NCBI GenBank assembly: GCA_028023455.1
Contig: JAQFVV010006471.1
Coordinates: forward strand, 971,623 to 1,035,622
DNA: 64,000 nucleotides
Direction: 5' to 3'
Source of the DNA: Epiperipatus broadwayi
Lineage: Eukaryota > Onychophora > Udeonychophora > Euonychophora > Peripatidae
Made by a program: the position numbers and the translations under genes. The notes below the pieces were generated by a model, which worked only from the letters and a program-made list of their open reading frames with translations, had not been told where the DNA came from and did no database searches. Shown here in pieces: positions 1-12,329 of the stretch; positions within the stretch are counted from its first letter, which is position 1; every line of letters starts with the position of its first letter.

Positions 1-24
1 CAAAACAGATCACTCTTAGTTCAA

Positions 25-432
25 ATGAATATTTCAGAAGAAAACTGTCATGACTATCATTTTCTCATACAGCAGAGCAATGAAGTCGAAGATCATTGCA
101 GCATTACTAAAGTGTTTGAATCTGATCCAAATAACTTAGAAAAAGAAGAGGAAGAGCGTCGTGTGAAATATAAATTAAATTCCGAGTCTCAGGAATTGAG
201 AGAAACACAATCAAATGATAATACTGAATGTCTAGATAAATTAAGACTTCGGATTTTTTGTATTAATAACAAGTTAAATCATGAACTTATGAAACTTGAG
301 ATGACTCCACTATCTAAAGATATAATAGATGAATACAACAGTGAAATGTATTTTGAGTCATCCCATCATATTTTTTTTTACTCCCAGAACAAATATAAAA
401 CATTTCATCAACAAGGCGTTGATAAATTGTAA
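25..432 (+). CDS. uncharacterised 135-aa ORF beside integrase remnants
   Basis: I do not recognise this protein. It is hydrophilic, rich in Glu, Asn, Lys and Ser, with a charged Glu/Arg/Lys stretch around residues 40-50, and has no membrane segment, signal peptide or metal-binding cluster. An uninterrupted ORF of this length is uncommon in DNA this A/T-rich. It lies upstream of two integrase-like fragments on the same strand, so it is most simply part of a decayed LTR retrotransposon running in from beyond the left edge. The first ATG is used as the start, but the frame may continue from a broken upstream segment. It could also be a chance ORF. Confidence 0.3.
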   Translation: MNISEENCHDYHFLIQQSNEVEDHCSITKVFESDPNNLEKEEEERRVKYKLNSESQELRETQSNDNTECLDKLRLRIFCINNKLNHELMKLEMTPLSKDIIDEYNSEMYFESSHHIFFYSQNKYKTFHQQGVDKL

Positions 433-459
433 GACAACCATCTGATAATATCATTATCA

Positions 460-735
460 ATGATAATATTTAATGGAAAAGAAGGTTGTTATAATAGAAA
501 GTTTAATTTAGAAGATATGAATGAAGGCAATAGATTTAATTGTCTTAAAAGTAAATTATGGTGTATGAAGCATCACCATAATCCTGAAGATGAACAAATT
601 ATAAAAAGTCTTCAGACAATAATAAAGATATGTATAATACAAGCTAAAAGACAGAAAGGTTCACAATTCCATAGGTTGTGTAATACTTATGAAGGTCCCT
701 TCACATTCATTGAACATGTTAATGGATGTGCTTAA
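460..735 (+). pseudogene. possible retroelement integrase C-terminal fragment
   Basis: The last third of this 91-aa ORF contains a segment (NTYEGPFTFIEHVN) that parallels the better integrase tail 600 bp downstream (NTYEGPYTIVKRAG). This is the Tyr-x-Gly-Pro-[YF] core of the SH3-like C-terminal domain of retroviral/Ty3 integrases. The usual VGDKVL strand before it is not visible, and the frame stops soon after the match, so it is a broken copy. The N-terminal two thirds are not recognisable. Two related tails in a row suggest two nested or adjacent copies of one element. Confidence 0.4.
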
Positions 736-1123
736 AAAGTAAAGCACACATATAAGGAAGGACTTCATAGATTACGACTTTGGGATGTGACAATGGACTT
801 TCGGTAATAATAGAACCCATTAGGCTGTTCTTTTAAGAGAATAAATGTATATATGTATATAAATAATTGAAGTTGATATTAATAGCAATAAAAATGCATC
901 AAGTTAACCAAAGTATAAAAAATACTTATAGGTTTATTAGAGTTCAAATTATTGTTGGTAAATAAGTAATAATGGTAGATCAGTTAAGCATCATGATAAT
1001 GCAATTTGATATTGACACCACTTATAAAATGTAAGTCCATTATTATATATTTTGATAAGGATATATATAAATCAAACATTTATATTATATAGCATGATGT
1101 TGTTTAACTATAATAGCAATCAG

Positions 1124-1144
1124 CATTAAGCCAATGCACATGTG
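1124..1144 (+). repeat. solo fragment of the 48.5-kb MITE terminal inverted repeat
   Basis: About 20 bases here (ATTAAGCCAATGCACATGTG) match the terminal inverted repeat of the element at 48456-48845. The flanking bases resemble it only loosely. It is a relic or a solo end, and it lies between the two integrase fragments. Confidence 0.5.
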
Positions 1145-1160
1145 TTTTCTGGATATATAT

Positions 1161-1458
1161 ATGGATACAAGAGAAGATAGAGTAAAAGCTCATAAACAAC
1201 TTGTTAAAATGGCAAATAATAGAAGTCAAAATAAAAAAAATGTATTTATGAATTTAAAGTTGGAGATAAAGTTTTGATAAAGACTTTCCATCCCAGCAAA
1301 CCATTGGAGAATAAATACCATAAATTCTTCAATACATATGAAGGACCTTATACTATCGTTAAAAGGGCTGGTCCAAATGCATTTGGATTAACCAAGAAGG
1401 AGAGATTCGTGGTACATACAATTCACGAATTTTAAAACCATATTTTGGCTGCTTATAA
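1161..1458 (+). pseudogene. LTR-retrotransposon integrase C-terminal domain, frameshifted
   Basis: Read with two frame changes, this segment gives a basic helix region, then VGDKVLIKT, then a KFFNTYEGPYTIVKRAGPNA segment, then GEIRGTYNSRILKPYF before a TAA. Order and spacing match the C-terminal SH3-like domain of Ty3/Gypsy-type integrases, which bind DNA next to the catalytic core: a beta strand with VGD.V, a Y.GP[YF].I core, and a terminal RGTYN...LKPY strand. The first frame change lies near 1245-1250, just before EFKVGDK; the second near 1395-1402, before GEIRG. The catalytic DDE core and zinc-binding domain are not visible upstream, so only the tail survives. The copy is dead. No LTR is recognised around it. 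Confidence 0.72.
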
Positions 1459-4146
1459 TGTTTTATAAAGAAATGAGGTGAAGACCAAGATAAGAATTGG
1501 GCAGTGTAAACCATACGGTTGTATAAAAAATAATAATAATAGTGATCAATGTAAAGAGAAGTATAGTTAAAAACATTAGCTTTGGTGAGGGTATTCTTTA
1601 ATGCCTTAAAATAATTAAAACCATAGAGTCAATTCATATTTATAGATGGATACTCTAGTATTTATTTAGTCCTTTTCAAATCCATAAGTCTTAAAGAAGC
1701 AGGAATAAGGCTAGTAAATATATTTGTGGTCCAAGAAGGAAACACATTATTTTTTTTTATTTTATTTTTTTTTTATACAAAAAAAAAAAATATTAACCCA
1801 TCAAAGTCCTTAATTTTTTATTTTTATTTTTGATCATTATCACAAAAATAAAATAGCCCAAGTATTAGGAAGATATACCAGTTAAAAAAAAAATGCAACC
1901 CTTCATAAAATCCAACTATAAATGCAATTAAACTATAAGAATATACTAAAATAGTTGTAAGTGTTTAAAATTTTAACTTAAATTAAAATTTTAAATTTCC
2001 CAAGGGAAGGGGAAATATAATAGTAACTTACAGTTGTTATTATTAGTCTAGCGTGTTTTATCTCTTGTGAAATTATTTATAAATATAAATTTTTATTTGA
2101 CTATTTTATTATGTAACATATATGTACTATTTATATATACATTTAAGTTTTAAATAATATATACCTTAAGCTTTTGAGTAAAATGCCAGATTTGAAGTTA
2201 AGAATAAATACTTATATATTTTTTTTATTTTATTATTAAATCTTAATGTCAGTGGAACAATTGATAGTTGAATTAAGCTTGAACTTATATAACACACGAG
2301 CAGATTCGTTCGTGCTCTGGAAAAAAATAAAAAAAAAACGAAAGAAAAAGAAAATCTTTTCTCTTTAAAAATATCATTTTTCTTCTATCAATACTACTAT
2401 TTAGCGATTGGAATTTAAATATTAACTTTTTTAAATTAAAATAATTTGTGGATTCAAAGTCTGCAAGGAAAATATATTTAATTTTCTACTTAATCTTAAA
2501 GGAATAGCAATATAAAGGAAAAGAACGTCTGTTTAAGTTTTGAAACTACGTTGTTTTAACTCTTCCATTATTCTTCGGATATATATAAATTTAAGATAAT
2601 TATATATATTAAGGAAAAAACAATGTGCACTGAGTAGTACACTCATTATATCGTAAAAGGTTTCGAAACCAACCTTGCATGCTATTTTAAAATATTTTGA
2701 AATATTGAATATATAGAACGTCTAGTGATAATAGAGAAATGAAGATTAAGAACATCTACATTCGAAGAATATTTATTTTATTTCACATTAATCCGGTCAT
2801 TGGATGTTATTAACAGTTTATCGTTTAAGGATAAATGGAATCATCATTGTACAAATGGATTGGTGATATGCTTCGTAAGAGATCTTCATTGGGATGATGA
2901 ACTATAGACTTCAATATCTACTCTCAACTCTCTTATAATTAAGTTTCCTTATTATTTATTTACATATATTATAATAATGCTTATATTATTTTAATATGTT
3001 TATTATTATTATTATCTTTATTTCAAATTTGGCATCGCATCATATATATCTTAAAAGGAAAATTATATTTATTATTAAATATAATTAATTGAAAGCTTAA
3101 CATAATTCATTAAATTAGATGAGGGATATAAAAAATAGTTATTATTTGACAGATATCTTAAACAGGATTGTATTGTGTTTACTACGTAATATTGTAAACG
3201 TTTAATGTATTTTTATTTATTAAAAATACATATAATATATAAGTTATACAATGGCAAATAATACTTATATGTGGGTAATTGTGAAGCATATAAATAAGAA
3301 CGGTAAATAAATTAATAAGTTACATTAATTATTAATTTTTGAACCCAGATATTGTTTTTATATATCTGTTAATTTAAGCTATTTTCTTTAATTTTTGAAA
3401 GTTTATTATAGTATTGAGTTTTATCATAGGGTATTAAATAAAAAAATATCATTTATTAATATTCTTTTAAAATGATAAAATTCATCCGTATTTATTTATT
3501 AATATTTTATTATCTATTCTATTATATTTTTTATTGTTTATTAAATATTGATTTGTTAACGTGATCTCTTTGTCTAATCATTATTGAATTATATTATATA
3601 TATGCTAGTATTATAAGTGTCATATGAATAATAGTTATAATTAATGCTTATATAGAGGCATATGAAATAACTTGTTTTGAAATTATTCCTGAAAAGAGCT
3701 GATTGCAAATTCTCCGTGAGTTTAAATATCGTGGCATAATGGTGACTGAAAGAGGGATGAAAGATGGATGTCCTGGTCTAAATTGTATTTAAACTTATTT
3801 AAAGATTAATGAGCTAGCATAATAGAGGTATATATAATCATGGACTTGGTATTTCATCGATTCATTTCTAGCATTCTACTTGAAGACCCAAAGTCCGATT
3901 GTAGTGAAATGCGTATCCTCTTTCTAAGGAATTTAATCATCTCTTTATATTTAACAAGACCAACTTAGATTTTAAATATAATCCATTCTGTTATATTTGG
4001 CGAACCTAACTATGAAGCATTAAGTTAATGATTTCTAAACATTAAATATAATTGATTATATTACAATTAATACATCAACTGGGATGATTAAATGCCGTTC
4101 CGTTATATTTGATGCCTCAACTAAGGCTATCAAATAGGCTGTCCCG

Positions 4147-4201
<55 letters not shown>

Positions 4202-6418
4202 TTGATTTTGCCTGAATGCTTTTGTGTCTGAATTCTCTCTCTTTAAAACAATCTACTTTTGCATGGTGAAACTACTTCTATTATTAGACGTAATCTCAGT
4301 GCATACCCTTTATCATAAACTAATTGCCTTTAATTAAAAAAAATACATCTTCAATGGTTATTTTAATTGACATTTAGTATACCCTGCTAAAACTTTAGCT
4401 CATACTATAATTGGATGACCTTCATTGAGTAAATTTAGAATTTGTTTTATGCTCTCTGTCAGTATCAAAATCCTGCATTCAGTTAATGCACATTTTTTTC
4501 TAAATAGATAAAGATTCATAGACTTTCCAGAAAGCTACTGGGAGAATCTCACATGTATTTGAACTAGCCAACAATTTATAACCCACTGCATAAATAGCTG
4601 CTAGACTTTCTCAACCTTTATCTATTTTGTCATCATACTACATTGTGTTCAAGTATCTCTATATAGTTAATATCTACCTCAGAATGGTATGGTTTTTCAT
4701 TACCTGGATTTCTGGATAAAGTATTGGCATATTCTATGTTTTGTTTATATATTAAGTTCTGATCTAAGACAGTGTATGACTTGTTTATCATTAGCTAATA
4801 ATTATTTTAAATTACTGGCCACAAAGGTAGTGGTAAAAATGTTTACGACCCAATTTGATTACCAATATCTCTTTATGAAGCTAGTTTTAATTTGTCTCAT
4901 TGTTAAATTTCTCAGTGCATACACTGTGAATTATTTAAATTGAATGACAGATTACTAAACCTATAGTTAATGTCATTTTTTGATTATTATAAAGCAAACA
5001 AAATGTAATCTGTGTTGCTTTGAATGTATTGTTCTGGATGTTTGTCCAGGTCACCTTTTAATTTTTTAAAGAAATTTATAAAATGGATTAACTATATAGA
5101 CCTAAGGAAACTGTAACTCTTTGTCAGTCCTTAATGTGAATACATATTTCATATTCAAATTTTATCTGATGATGATCTTTTTTTATCAATAATGTGGTCA
5201 AAACTTTTTTTTTCTTTTGGATTTTATTAATATTTTTCTACATTTAATCTAATTTTGAATTTTTTTAGTCTTTTGCAGACATTAGAAAAGTCTGATTTAA
5301 CATTATGTCAGTGCTTGTTGATATCAATAGAATATAATCTCTTCTAATCCCTATTGCTAGAAGTCAATTTTTTCTTAGGCTCACAAATATTAATATTATT
5401 ATGGATTTATTATTGGTAAGAATCTGATAAATATCAGAACTCAACACCAATTTTAGGAAATTAGAAATCATTGAGAATGTTGTCAGTACTTCTTACTCCT
5501 TTTTACAAATAATTATTTAATATGACATAATAATCTCCATAAATGTGTATTTATCCATACGCCTCTTGTTATTTAAATGATGAGTGCATCCCACTATGAA
5601 CTTTTGACCAGTGTAAAGATATATATAATTTAATAATTAATTCCTACATAATTAGTAAATCTTTCATATAATTTCAGCTTAATTTCCCTTTGCTCTTTTT
5701 AAATAAATTTCAAAATTTTAGTTGTATTTCTTAAAATACTGAGACATTTTTAATGATAAAAATTTTTATTCTCAATATTCCAAACTTTCCTGTAGTGACA
5801 GGATATTTACATTGTCATAATTTTTTACGAGATTTGATCTGCCCATCAATTTTCAATAAATTGCTATTTATATTCCGGACAGTTTTTACTGTCAGCAATG
5901 TGCAATATTTCCTTGACTGACTGTATATTTTCATTTTAAACAATTTTCCCCAAATCTGTACAATCAGCATAAAATCGTTTGACTTTTTAATAGCTGTATA
6001 AGTTTGATAATTTAGTTTATTCCCATGATTTCTGGATCTGTTTATAATTTCCCTTTCCACATCTTGCAACAAATATTCTTAAGGTGATCTTAAATTTGAA
6101 AAGTGTTTTTCTTTCCATTTAGCATTGGACTCTGGTGTGGTTAATAGGTAGCATCATAATTTTTTTTTCTAAATTCTTTTGCTTTTTAATTTTATCTAAT
6201 TTTACTAAACTCGTGGGTCTCATTAACTTCTGAAGCATTATTTTTTCTAGTACTGTAATGATGAAATTCATGCTTGCTCTAAAACTGTTTCATATGCTAT
6301 CTATATTTTTATGATTGGCACATTACATTTATTATACCAGAAAATTGCTCTCTAATTTTATTATCAGATATATTTCACACAAGCTATTCTGAGAGGATTT
6401 TGTCAAGAAATATTCATA
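1459..6418. other. A/T-rich non-coding stretch
   Basis: I see no gene here. It contains poly-T/poly-A runs near 1750-1900, a long (TA)n tract at 4151-4194, and many short AT repeats. Two ORFs of about 85 codons (4689-4943 plus, 5815-6072 minus) have the Phe/Leu/Lys/Asn composition expected of translated A/T-rich DNA and no recognisable motif. Confidence 0.5.
4151..4194. repeat. (TA)n microsatellite
   Basis: An uninterrupted alternating TA run of about 44 bases. Confidence 0.95.
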
Positions 6419-6425
6419 TTTAAAA

Positions 6426-7640
6426 ATGTTTTGTTACAATACTAAAAACTTTGTCAAACTAATTGACAAATATACAAATCTATCAGACCTAAAAATAAAT
6501 ACAGGAAAATCCACAGCTTGGTCTATCCTATCTGGAAAAAAAATCAAATCGCGCTTCCAAGCTGAACCACAGAAATTTCTGGGATTTAATATTTCAAAAT
6601 CGCAATCAGCAATGTCTAAAGAACTTCAGGCAAAAATCCTCCAGTCCACAGACCAGATCACTAAGACCCTCTCAAAGGTATACCTTTCGCTCTATGGTAA
6701 GGTTTCACTGCTAAATATAAAGATTTACAGCAAAATTGCGTACTACCTGCCAATGATGAATGCAAATAAAACATTCATCAAGAAAATTGAGCAATATTGC
6801 TCAAGATTACTATGGAAAGGACAAACTGTTTCCATCAGCATGAGAAACATGCAGGAAAACAAAAGATTAAATGGAATGTCACTACATTCCATCACTTCAA
6901 TTAACTATCAGAAATCACACACTCTGATATACAATCTAGTCCAAAAGTATGGCCATGATCAGATCACTGAATCCATAATTCCTACCGACACCCCACCCCC
7001 CAAAAAATTAAGCTGGCTTGACCATCTAATCCTGTCAACAATGCAACAAAATACAAATGCCCATAACAACTATCAAAGCAAGATCAAGCTATGGGATGCC
7101 CATCGCATCCTAAAACAAAATAATCAAATCTCTACTACAAGATTAGGAATAACTAATCACAAGCTGATTACCCTATTCCAGTATTGGGCTCTAGAACCAA
7201 AATACTTAGATTACTTACTTAAAATTAATCTGGATGCCATGCCGGTCAACTGGTTCCTCAGATATAAAAGATCTATCTCCAAAGTCCAATCAATTTGCCA
7301 CAGCTGTGGCAGGGATGAGGAAACATTTGACCACATAATTAAAACATGCATGGGTCTAGGTAATATTAAAACAATAATATTTAACAATTCAAAGATAGGC
7401 TACTACAAAATACTTAATATAAAAGAATGCATTCGTGGAAGAGATATTCCTACAATCAGGCTGTCAATTTTCATCACCTATGCCATTTGGATTGTAAGGT
7501 GCAAGGCACAATACCAACATTCCAAGACAGATGAAAACTCATTATTTATTCAAAGCATAGAGAAAATTAAACAAAGAGACAAAACTCTTGCCACAACATT
7601 CATTTTTCAAGAGACATGGAAGCTATATCAGACTCTCTAA
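6426..7640 (+). pseudogene. LINE ORF2 C-terminal part: RT thumb/connection plus zinc knuckle
   Basis: This open frame covers the C-terminal third of a LINE ORF2 protein. Near residues 17-35 the text SDLKINTGKST is the segment that follows the catalytic YADD box in L1-like reverse transcriptases (usually G.INxxKS/T). Residues 45-60 (PQKFLGFNI) fit the conserved [YF]LG strand. Residues 95-140 (GKVSLLNIKIYSKIAYYLP ... LLWKG) fit the thumb region. Near the end is a CCHC zinc knuckle, Cys291-x2-Cys294-x8-His303-x4-Cys308, typical of L1/Tx1-type LINEs. Palm and endonuclease domains are missing. The Met used as the start lies inside the candidate target-site duplication, so it is not a genuine start. 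The frame has no internal stop, so the insertion is fairly young. The exact LINE clade cannot be settled by eye. Confidence 0.78.
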
Positions 7641-7748
7641 TAAAGTTAACAAAGAACTTAAACACTAAATACCTAACCCTGTTTAACTCAATAATGTTAG
7701 TTCCATAACTCATCTCCATATTTGTAATATATCATCCATATTAATTAG
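6434..7748 (+). mobile_element. 5'-truncated LINE (non-LTR retrotransposon) insertion
   Basis: The insertion is marked by a block of visibly higher G+C with a continuous ORF, ending in an A/T-rich 3' region. Direct repeats that could be a target-site duplication flank it: TTTAAAAATGTTTTG at 6419-6433 and the same sequence with one extra T at 7749-7764. The 5' end falls inside the reverse transcriptase, just downstream of where the catalytic YADD motif should be, as expected from incomplete reverse transcription. No poly-A tail is evident. Confidence 0.7.
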
Positions 7749-7764
7749 TTTAATAAATGTTTTG

Positions 7765-9039
7765 AGAAACTAATTTTCTCTCTCTAATTTGAACTTGTTA
7801 CAGAAATAGTTGTTCAATTTTCCACTGCTTTCTTGTGGGTTCATAAAATCTACTTTTAAATTTTATCACTATCTGTTTGCTAAACATAAAAATAAAGCTA
7901 TTTTTATTTTGCTGTCCATTACATTTAAAATCAAAAACTTCTCCATATAACTAGTATATATCAAACACTTGCTGACATTTTCAATGATAAATTAAACAAC
8001 AATATTTTGCCCTAATGATACAATCTTTATATAATTTATGATCAGGACTAGAATTGCTACAATTACTTACTATTCTTTATTTCTATCAAATACGTTACTG
8101 AAATATCCAGTCTGTACATTATTTTTACTTACTTGAGTGTGACAGGACAAAAATAATTAAAAAATAATGTAAATGTAAACAAATTAAACATGAATAGATT
8201 TTACTATATATTTCTGATAATTAATAATACAATTTAATAAATTTCAATATTATTTACAGACTTAATATACGTATAAATACATAAGGCAAATTAACATCTA
8301 TATTTACACATACATATGGAGTTTAATGTTTACTCACATATTATCACATAATGTATAATAAATAATTTTGACTGGATCAGCTTGCATAAATTCCTAGTCT
8401 GCTACTATACATCTTTCAATAGCAAATTTCCTGAGTAAGATCGACCACAATATTTTTCAGTGAAATTGACTATTGCATGAGCAAATCTCCTTCTGCTTTT
8501 CTATTTCCAGTTTTTATAACTTTGGACCTAGTCATCGCTAGAGTTTAATTGAGTGATCAGTCTAAAAAATGGTGGAGAGAAGCACCTTTGTGCAAAGAAA
8601 ATTGTAACCCCCCCCCCCAATTCTGTGAAATAAAATTTGTAAATTAAATGATATCAGTGCTTTTGCAAGAAAGACTTGAAAATATGGTTTAGTCAGCTAA
8701 TGTGTTTGGTAAATACCCAGAAAATAAAACACAAACTAAAATAAAACAAATTAATGTTTAAAAAATAATTTTTGAAACAATAATTAAATGATACCTTAAA
8801 ACAAAAATATTTATTTAGTAAATTTGAAATTTTTAATTTTTTCTTTCAACAGTTTTCAGATTATGTTTTTAACAATCCTGCAAAATTTCTAGTAGAGTTA
8901 GGAACTATTGTCAATAAGATAATTTTTCAAATATCTATGTTTTTTATTCATATTTAAAAGAACTACCACTACTTATATCCACGAAAACATTGCACTGCTC
9001 CTCTCCTCTTCTTGGGCTGGCTCTGATATTATATAACTA

Positions 9040-9076
<37 letters not shown>

Positions 9077-9975
9077 TAATATATATATATATATATATAT
9101 ATTACTTACCCAGTTATTAAAAGTTTTATGTACATCAGAGTATGATTCTTTGAAAGCTCTATCTTGTATAGCAAAGAACAAAGAGAACCTAGCATCTGGT
9201 TTCTCACCATTATTCTTTCTTAATAAATATTTAGATCAACTTTAATCAGCAGGTCAGTAATTTAGTAAAGATAGTTGTTTGTTTGAAAACCCATTGAAAA
9301 TATCTCATATATAAACTTATTTATGTTTTGTAATAACAAAATTATATTTCTTCAATAATAATATATTTACACTAATATTACTATTTAATTTTTTATCTGG
9401 TGTTATTCAACTATCAAAAATATTATATGTATATACTCTGATATTTTAAATTTTTATACTTATATTGCTTATATTTTATTAGGCCTACCAAACTATGTCA
9501 AATTTAAGTAGCATGGCTGATATAACTCTTACATCCTGTTAAAACCTTGTTAAAAAGAATGTTTTTTTTATTTTCAAAATCCATTTTTTTATTTTTAAAT
9601 CAGAATCTCCCTGACACAAAACTTGTTTACATTTTCTATTAACAAAAATACTTTCAATATAAAGAAGGGAATAAACCTCCAGTTTATAAATAAATATATA
9701 AAAAGACTATTTATTATAGTAAAATATGTTCACTTATTTTCATTCAATAATAAACATTTCTCAAAAAAATTTGGTAAGAATTAAATAATTTGACATGCAA
9801 TAATATCTTTTTTAATTTTATGTTTTTTATATATTCTGTTTTCCTTAGATTTTGACTCTAGTATGAATTAGGGATCAATTGTAAGTTTTTAGTTAAAGAA
9901 CACATCCAAGAAAAAACAGTTTATTAAAATGTAAATAAATAATACAATAATTCTGTCAAATAATATAAATTATGG
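7765..9975. other. A/T-rich non-coding stretch with a poly-C run and a TA palindrome
   Basis: No gene seen. An 11-base poly-C run at 8608-8618 stands out against the A/T background. A near-perfect palindrome built on (TA)n, bounded by TAAGTAAT and ATTACTTA, lies at about 9073-9108. Confidence 0.5.
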
Positions 9976-10154
9976 TACATGTATAAAATATGACATCTAG
10001 AGTAGAAAAAATTCAAAACTATTAACCACTAATACTATTTTACATATGTCACCATGATTCTGGTATACATTGCCCAAAGCACTTGGCCAAATAGTATTAG
10101 AGGTTAATAGTTATCAATTTTTTTCTATTCTGGTTGTCACATTTTATACATGTA
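9976..10154. mobile_element. small foldback / MITE-like inverted repeat
   Basis: Arms of about 65 bp (9976-10040 and 10089-10154) are inverted copies of each other, starting TACATGTATAAAAT and ending ATTTTATACATGTA. The loop is about 48 bp. There is no coding capacity. The superfamily cannot be assigned because no clean target-site duplication is visible. Confidence 0.7.
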
Positions 10155-12244
10155 CAATAATTTATTAAAATGTGTAAAAAGATAATACAGCATCTAAAAA
10201 ACAGATATTATTTAAAATAGTAAAAGCTATTTAGTAAAATGTACAAAAAGATGATGTGATATATAAAAAAAGAGAGAAAGATAATATTAGTAAAAAACTT
10301 TGCACAAACACAGCATCAATTCTACACCTCACATTTCAGAGGCTTATACTCTACCACTACTCCAAACTGCACACCACACTAAAACTCTGTAAAATATTAT
10401 TGATAAAGAGAATTTTATTATATGCAGAATTTCTGAAATTATGAGACAATATTTTTAAAATAAGTTTTATTTTTAAATAAATTATTAATAATAATATGTT
10501 GCTTTTATAAATTAGATTACTTTAATAAAAATGATTGAGAAATCTAAACATTTACATATAAAATTTATTAATTATGGAGATGAAAGGGCATCAGCCTGTT
10601 CAGTTTTGTGCAATGGTAGAATATATATGAAATATATTTTAAGGCAAGCAATTATCACAATAAGTTTAATTAAAAAAGTATTCATCTTATATTTAAATAA
10701 AAAATATTTACATTCAATGTATTTCTAATAATAAAATGATTTGAAAATGTAAACATTTTTATTTACATATAAATTTTATTTATCATCTTGGTGCTCCCGT
10801 AATAAAGCATCTTTGTGCTCACACAACCTGCACACCCACACACAGCAGCCCTGGAGAGGGGAATAAATAATAACTGAGGATTAACAAGCTTATCTTGGCA
10901 TTAAATACACTATTTAATTTACTAATTAATTTTTTCTAATTAGTTTTATTCTGCATTTTGATAAACATGTTTTTATTAAGTATTCTTCAATATTTCTGGA
11001 TTAACTCTTATATATATATATATATATATATTGCATTAATGAAAAACAGCATATACAATGATTTAATTAGCAATTAAATCATAATACTTTTAATTATTTA
11101 ACAGCTATTTTTACTTTAATATTTTTAACAGCATTTTCTATTTTATTTTTACTCTGTAAAAATAATATACTGCTCAGCAGAAATCTCTCCAACAACACCT
11201 CACAAAGAAACAATGAAGACATCATATCCTACTTATAAGAGCATGAGGGTTTTAATAATATTCCAGCCATGTTTATCCTTTGTACTGAATACCTGAAAAA
11301 AAATCTTCAGCTTATTTAAAACCTAAAAAATGTCAAAAGTTTACCATATCCGACCTCAGCTTATTTAAAATCTAAAAACAATCCAATTTTACCAGGTCTG
11401 ATCTCCAATTCCAATTTGTGATAATCCCAAACATATATGCTTACTGATAAACCATGATATATATATAACGTTCATAAAAATGTATAAACAATTTGTTTTT
11501 TTATATAAGCACAAGAACCCTTTTTACAATGAAGTAAAGTTTTGCTTTGAATATCGTATATATACAGTAATTATTTAATGGTTTTATGTCAAAAACCAAT
11601 GATTATATTAATAGTGATTTAGATGTTAAACTATCTAAAGACTTCACATCCGCATCATTTTTAAAGCACATTTGTTAAGCTTGTAACACTACAGATTTCA
11701 ACTGCTTCATCAAAGTTTAAAAATATAGGCTCCGTTAATGCCATTAAGCTTTAATGTTACTGCAATTTTCTCTTTAAGTATAATAGTTAAACTAATAAAA
11801 AAAAAAGTAAAATGAGAAAAAAAATATATTATTGTCTGTCATAAAATAATATAACTTTTAACAAGATTTACTAACCAAAATGTAATTGTAATAAAATTCC
11901 TAAATAGTTTTAAAAAAAATTGTTTGTTAGAATTAATATTAGTTGCAAATGAAATAATTGTGTTAACGTTATTTTTTTTTTGTATAGAGAGCACTTTAAA
12001 TATTACATTACAAATTGTCTGATCGTTGGAAGGTTAATGCTGATGACATTTTATTTGTGGTTATATGTTGAACTATTTTCGTTATCAATTAAATTGTGAA
12101 ATATTTTTTAAAAAAATTCAAACTGCATTTTTACCTTTCTAAATACATTCGACTGTTAGTAAAAACATAATCAAACATAAATATAATATTTTGAGGGCTA
12201 TTATTCTCTTCTTTTCTTTAGGTGTCTTCTTCCAGCTCTGTCAT
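10155..12244. other. A/T-rich non-coding stretch
   Basis: No gene seen. Two short ORFs (10256-10444, 10531-10728) are Lys/Leu/Ile-rich and motif-free. A (TA)n run lies at about 11010-11030. Confidence 0.45.
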
Positions 12245-12325
12245 TTGGCAATGGGAACTGAACTAGTGACCTTTACATTCGTGAATACTGAATTTAAAAT
12301 AATGCTCTAATCAAGCTATTTTGTC
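12245..12325 (-). repeat. possible tRNA-derived SINE head
   Basis: On the minus strand the segment reads like a decayed tRNA. An A-box-like TAGCTTGATTAGAGCATT is followed about 30-40 bases later by a B-box-like AGTTCAGTTCCC. Both pol III internal promoter boxes are in the right order, but the acceptor stem is poor. No second copy of this type is in the window, so SINE status is inferred. Confidence 0.42.
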
Positions 12326-12329
12326 AAAT

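Noticed and set aside
4151-4194. Interpretation of (TA)n tracts as CRISPR or regulatory arrays
   Set aside because: Simple dinucleotide microsatellites without spacers or unit structure.
5161-5185. CTGATGATGATC as another hammerhead core
   Set aside because: No GAAA box or pairing stems in the required positions.
10256-10728. 62- and 65-codon ORFs as small genes
   Set aside because: A/T-driven composition, no conserved motif and no supporting context.
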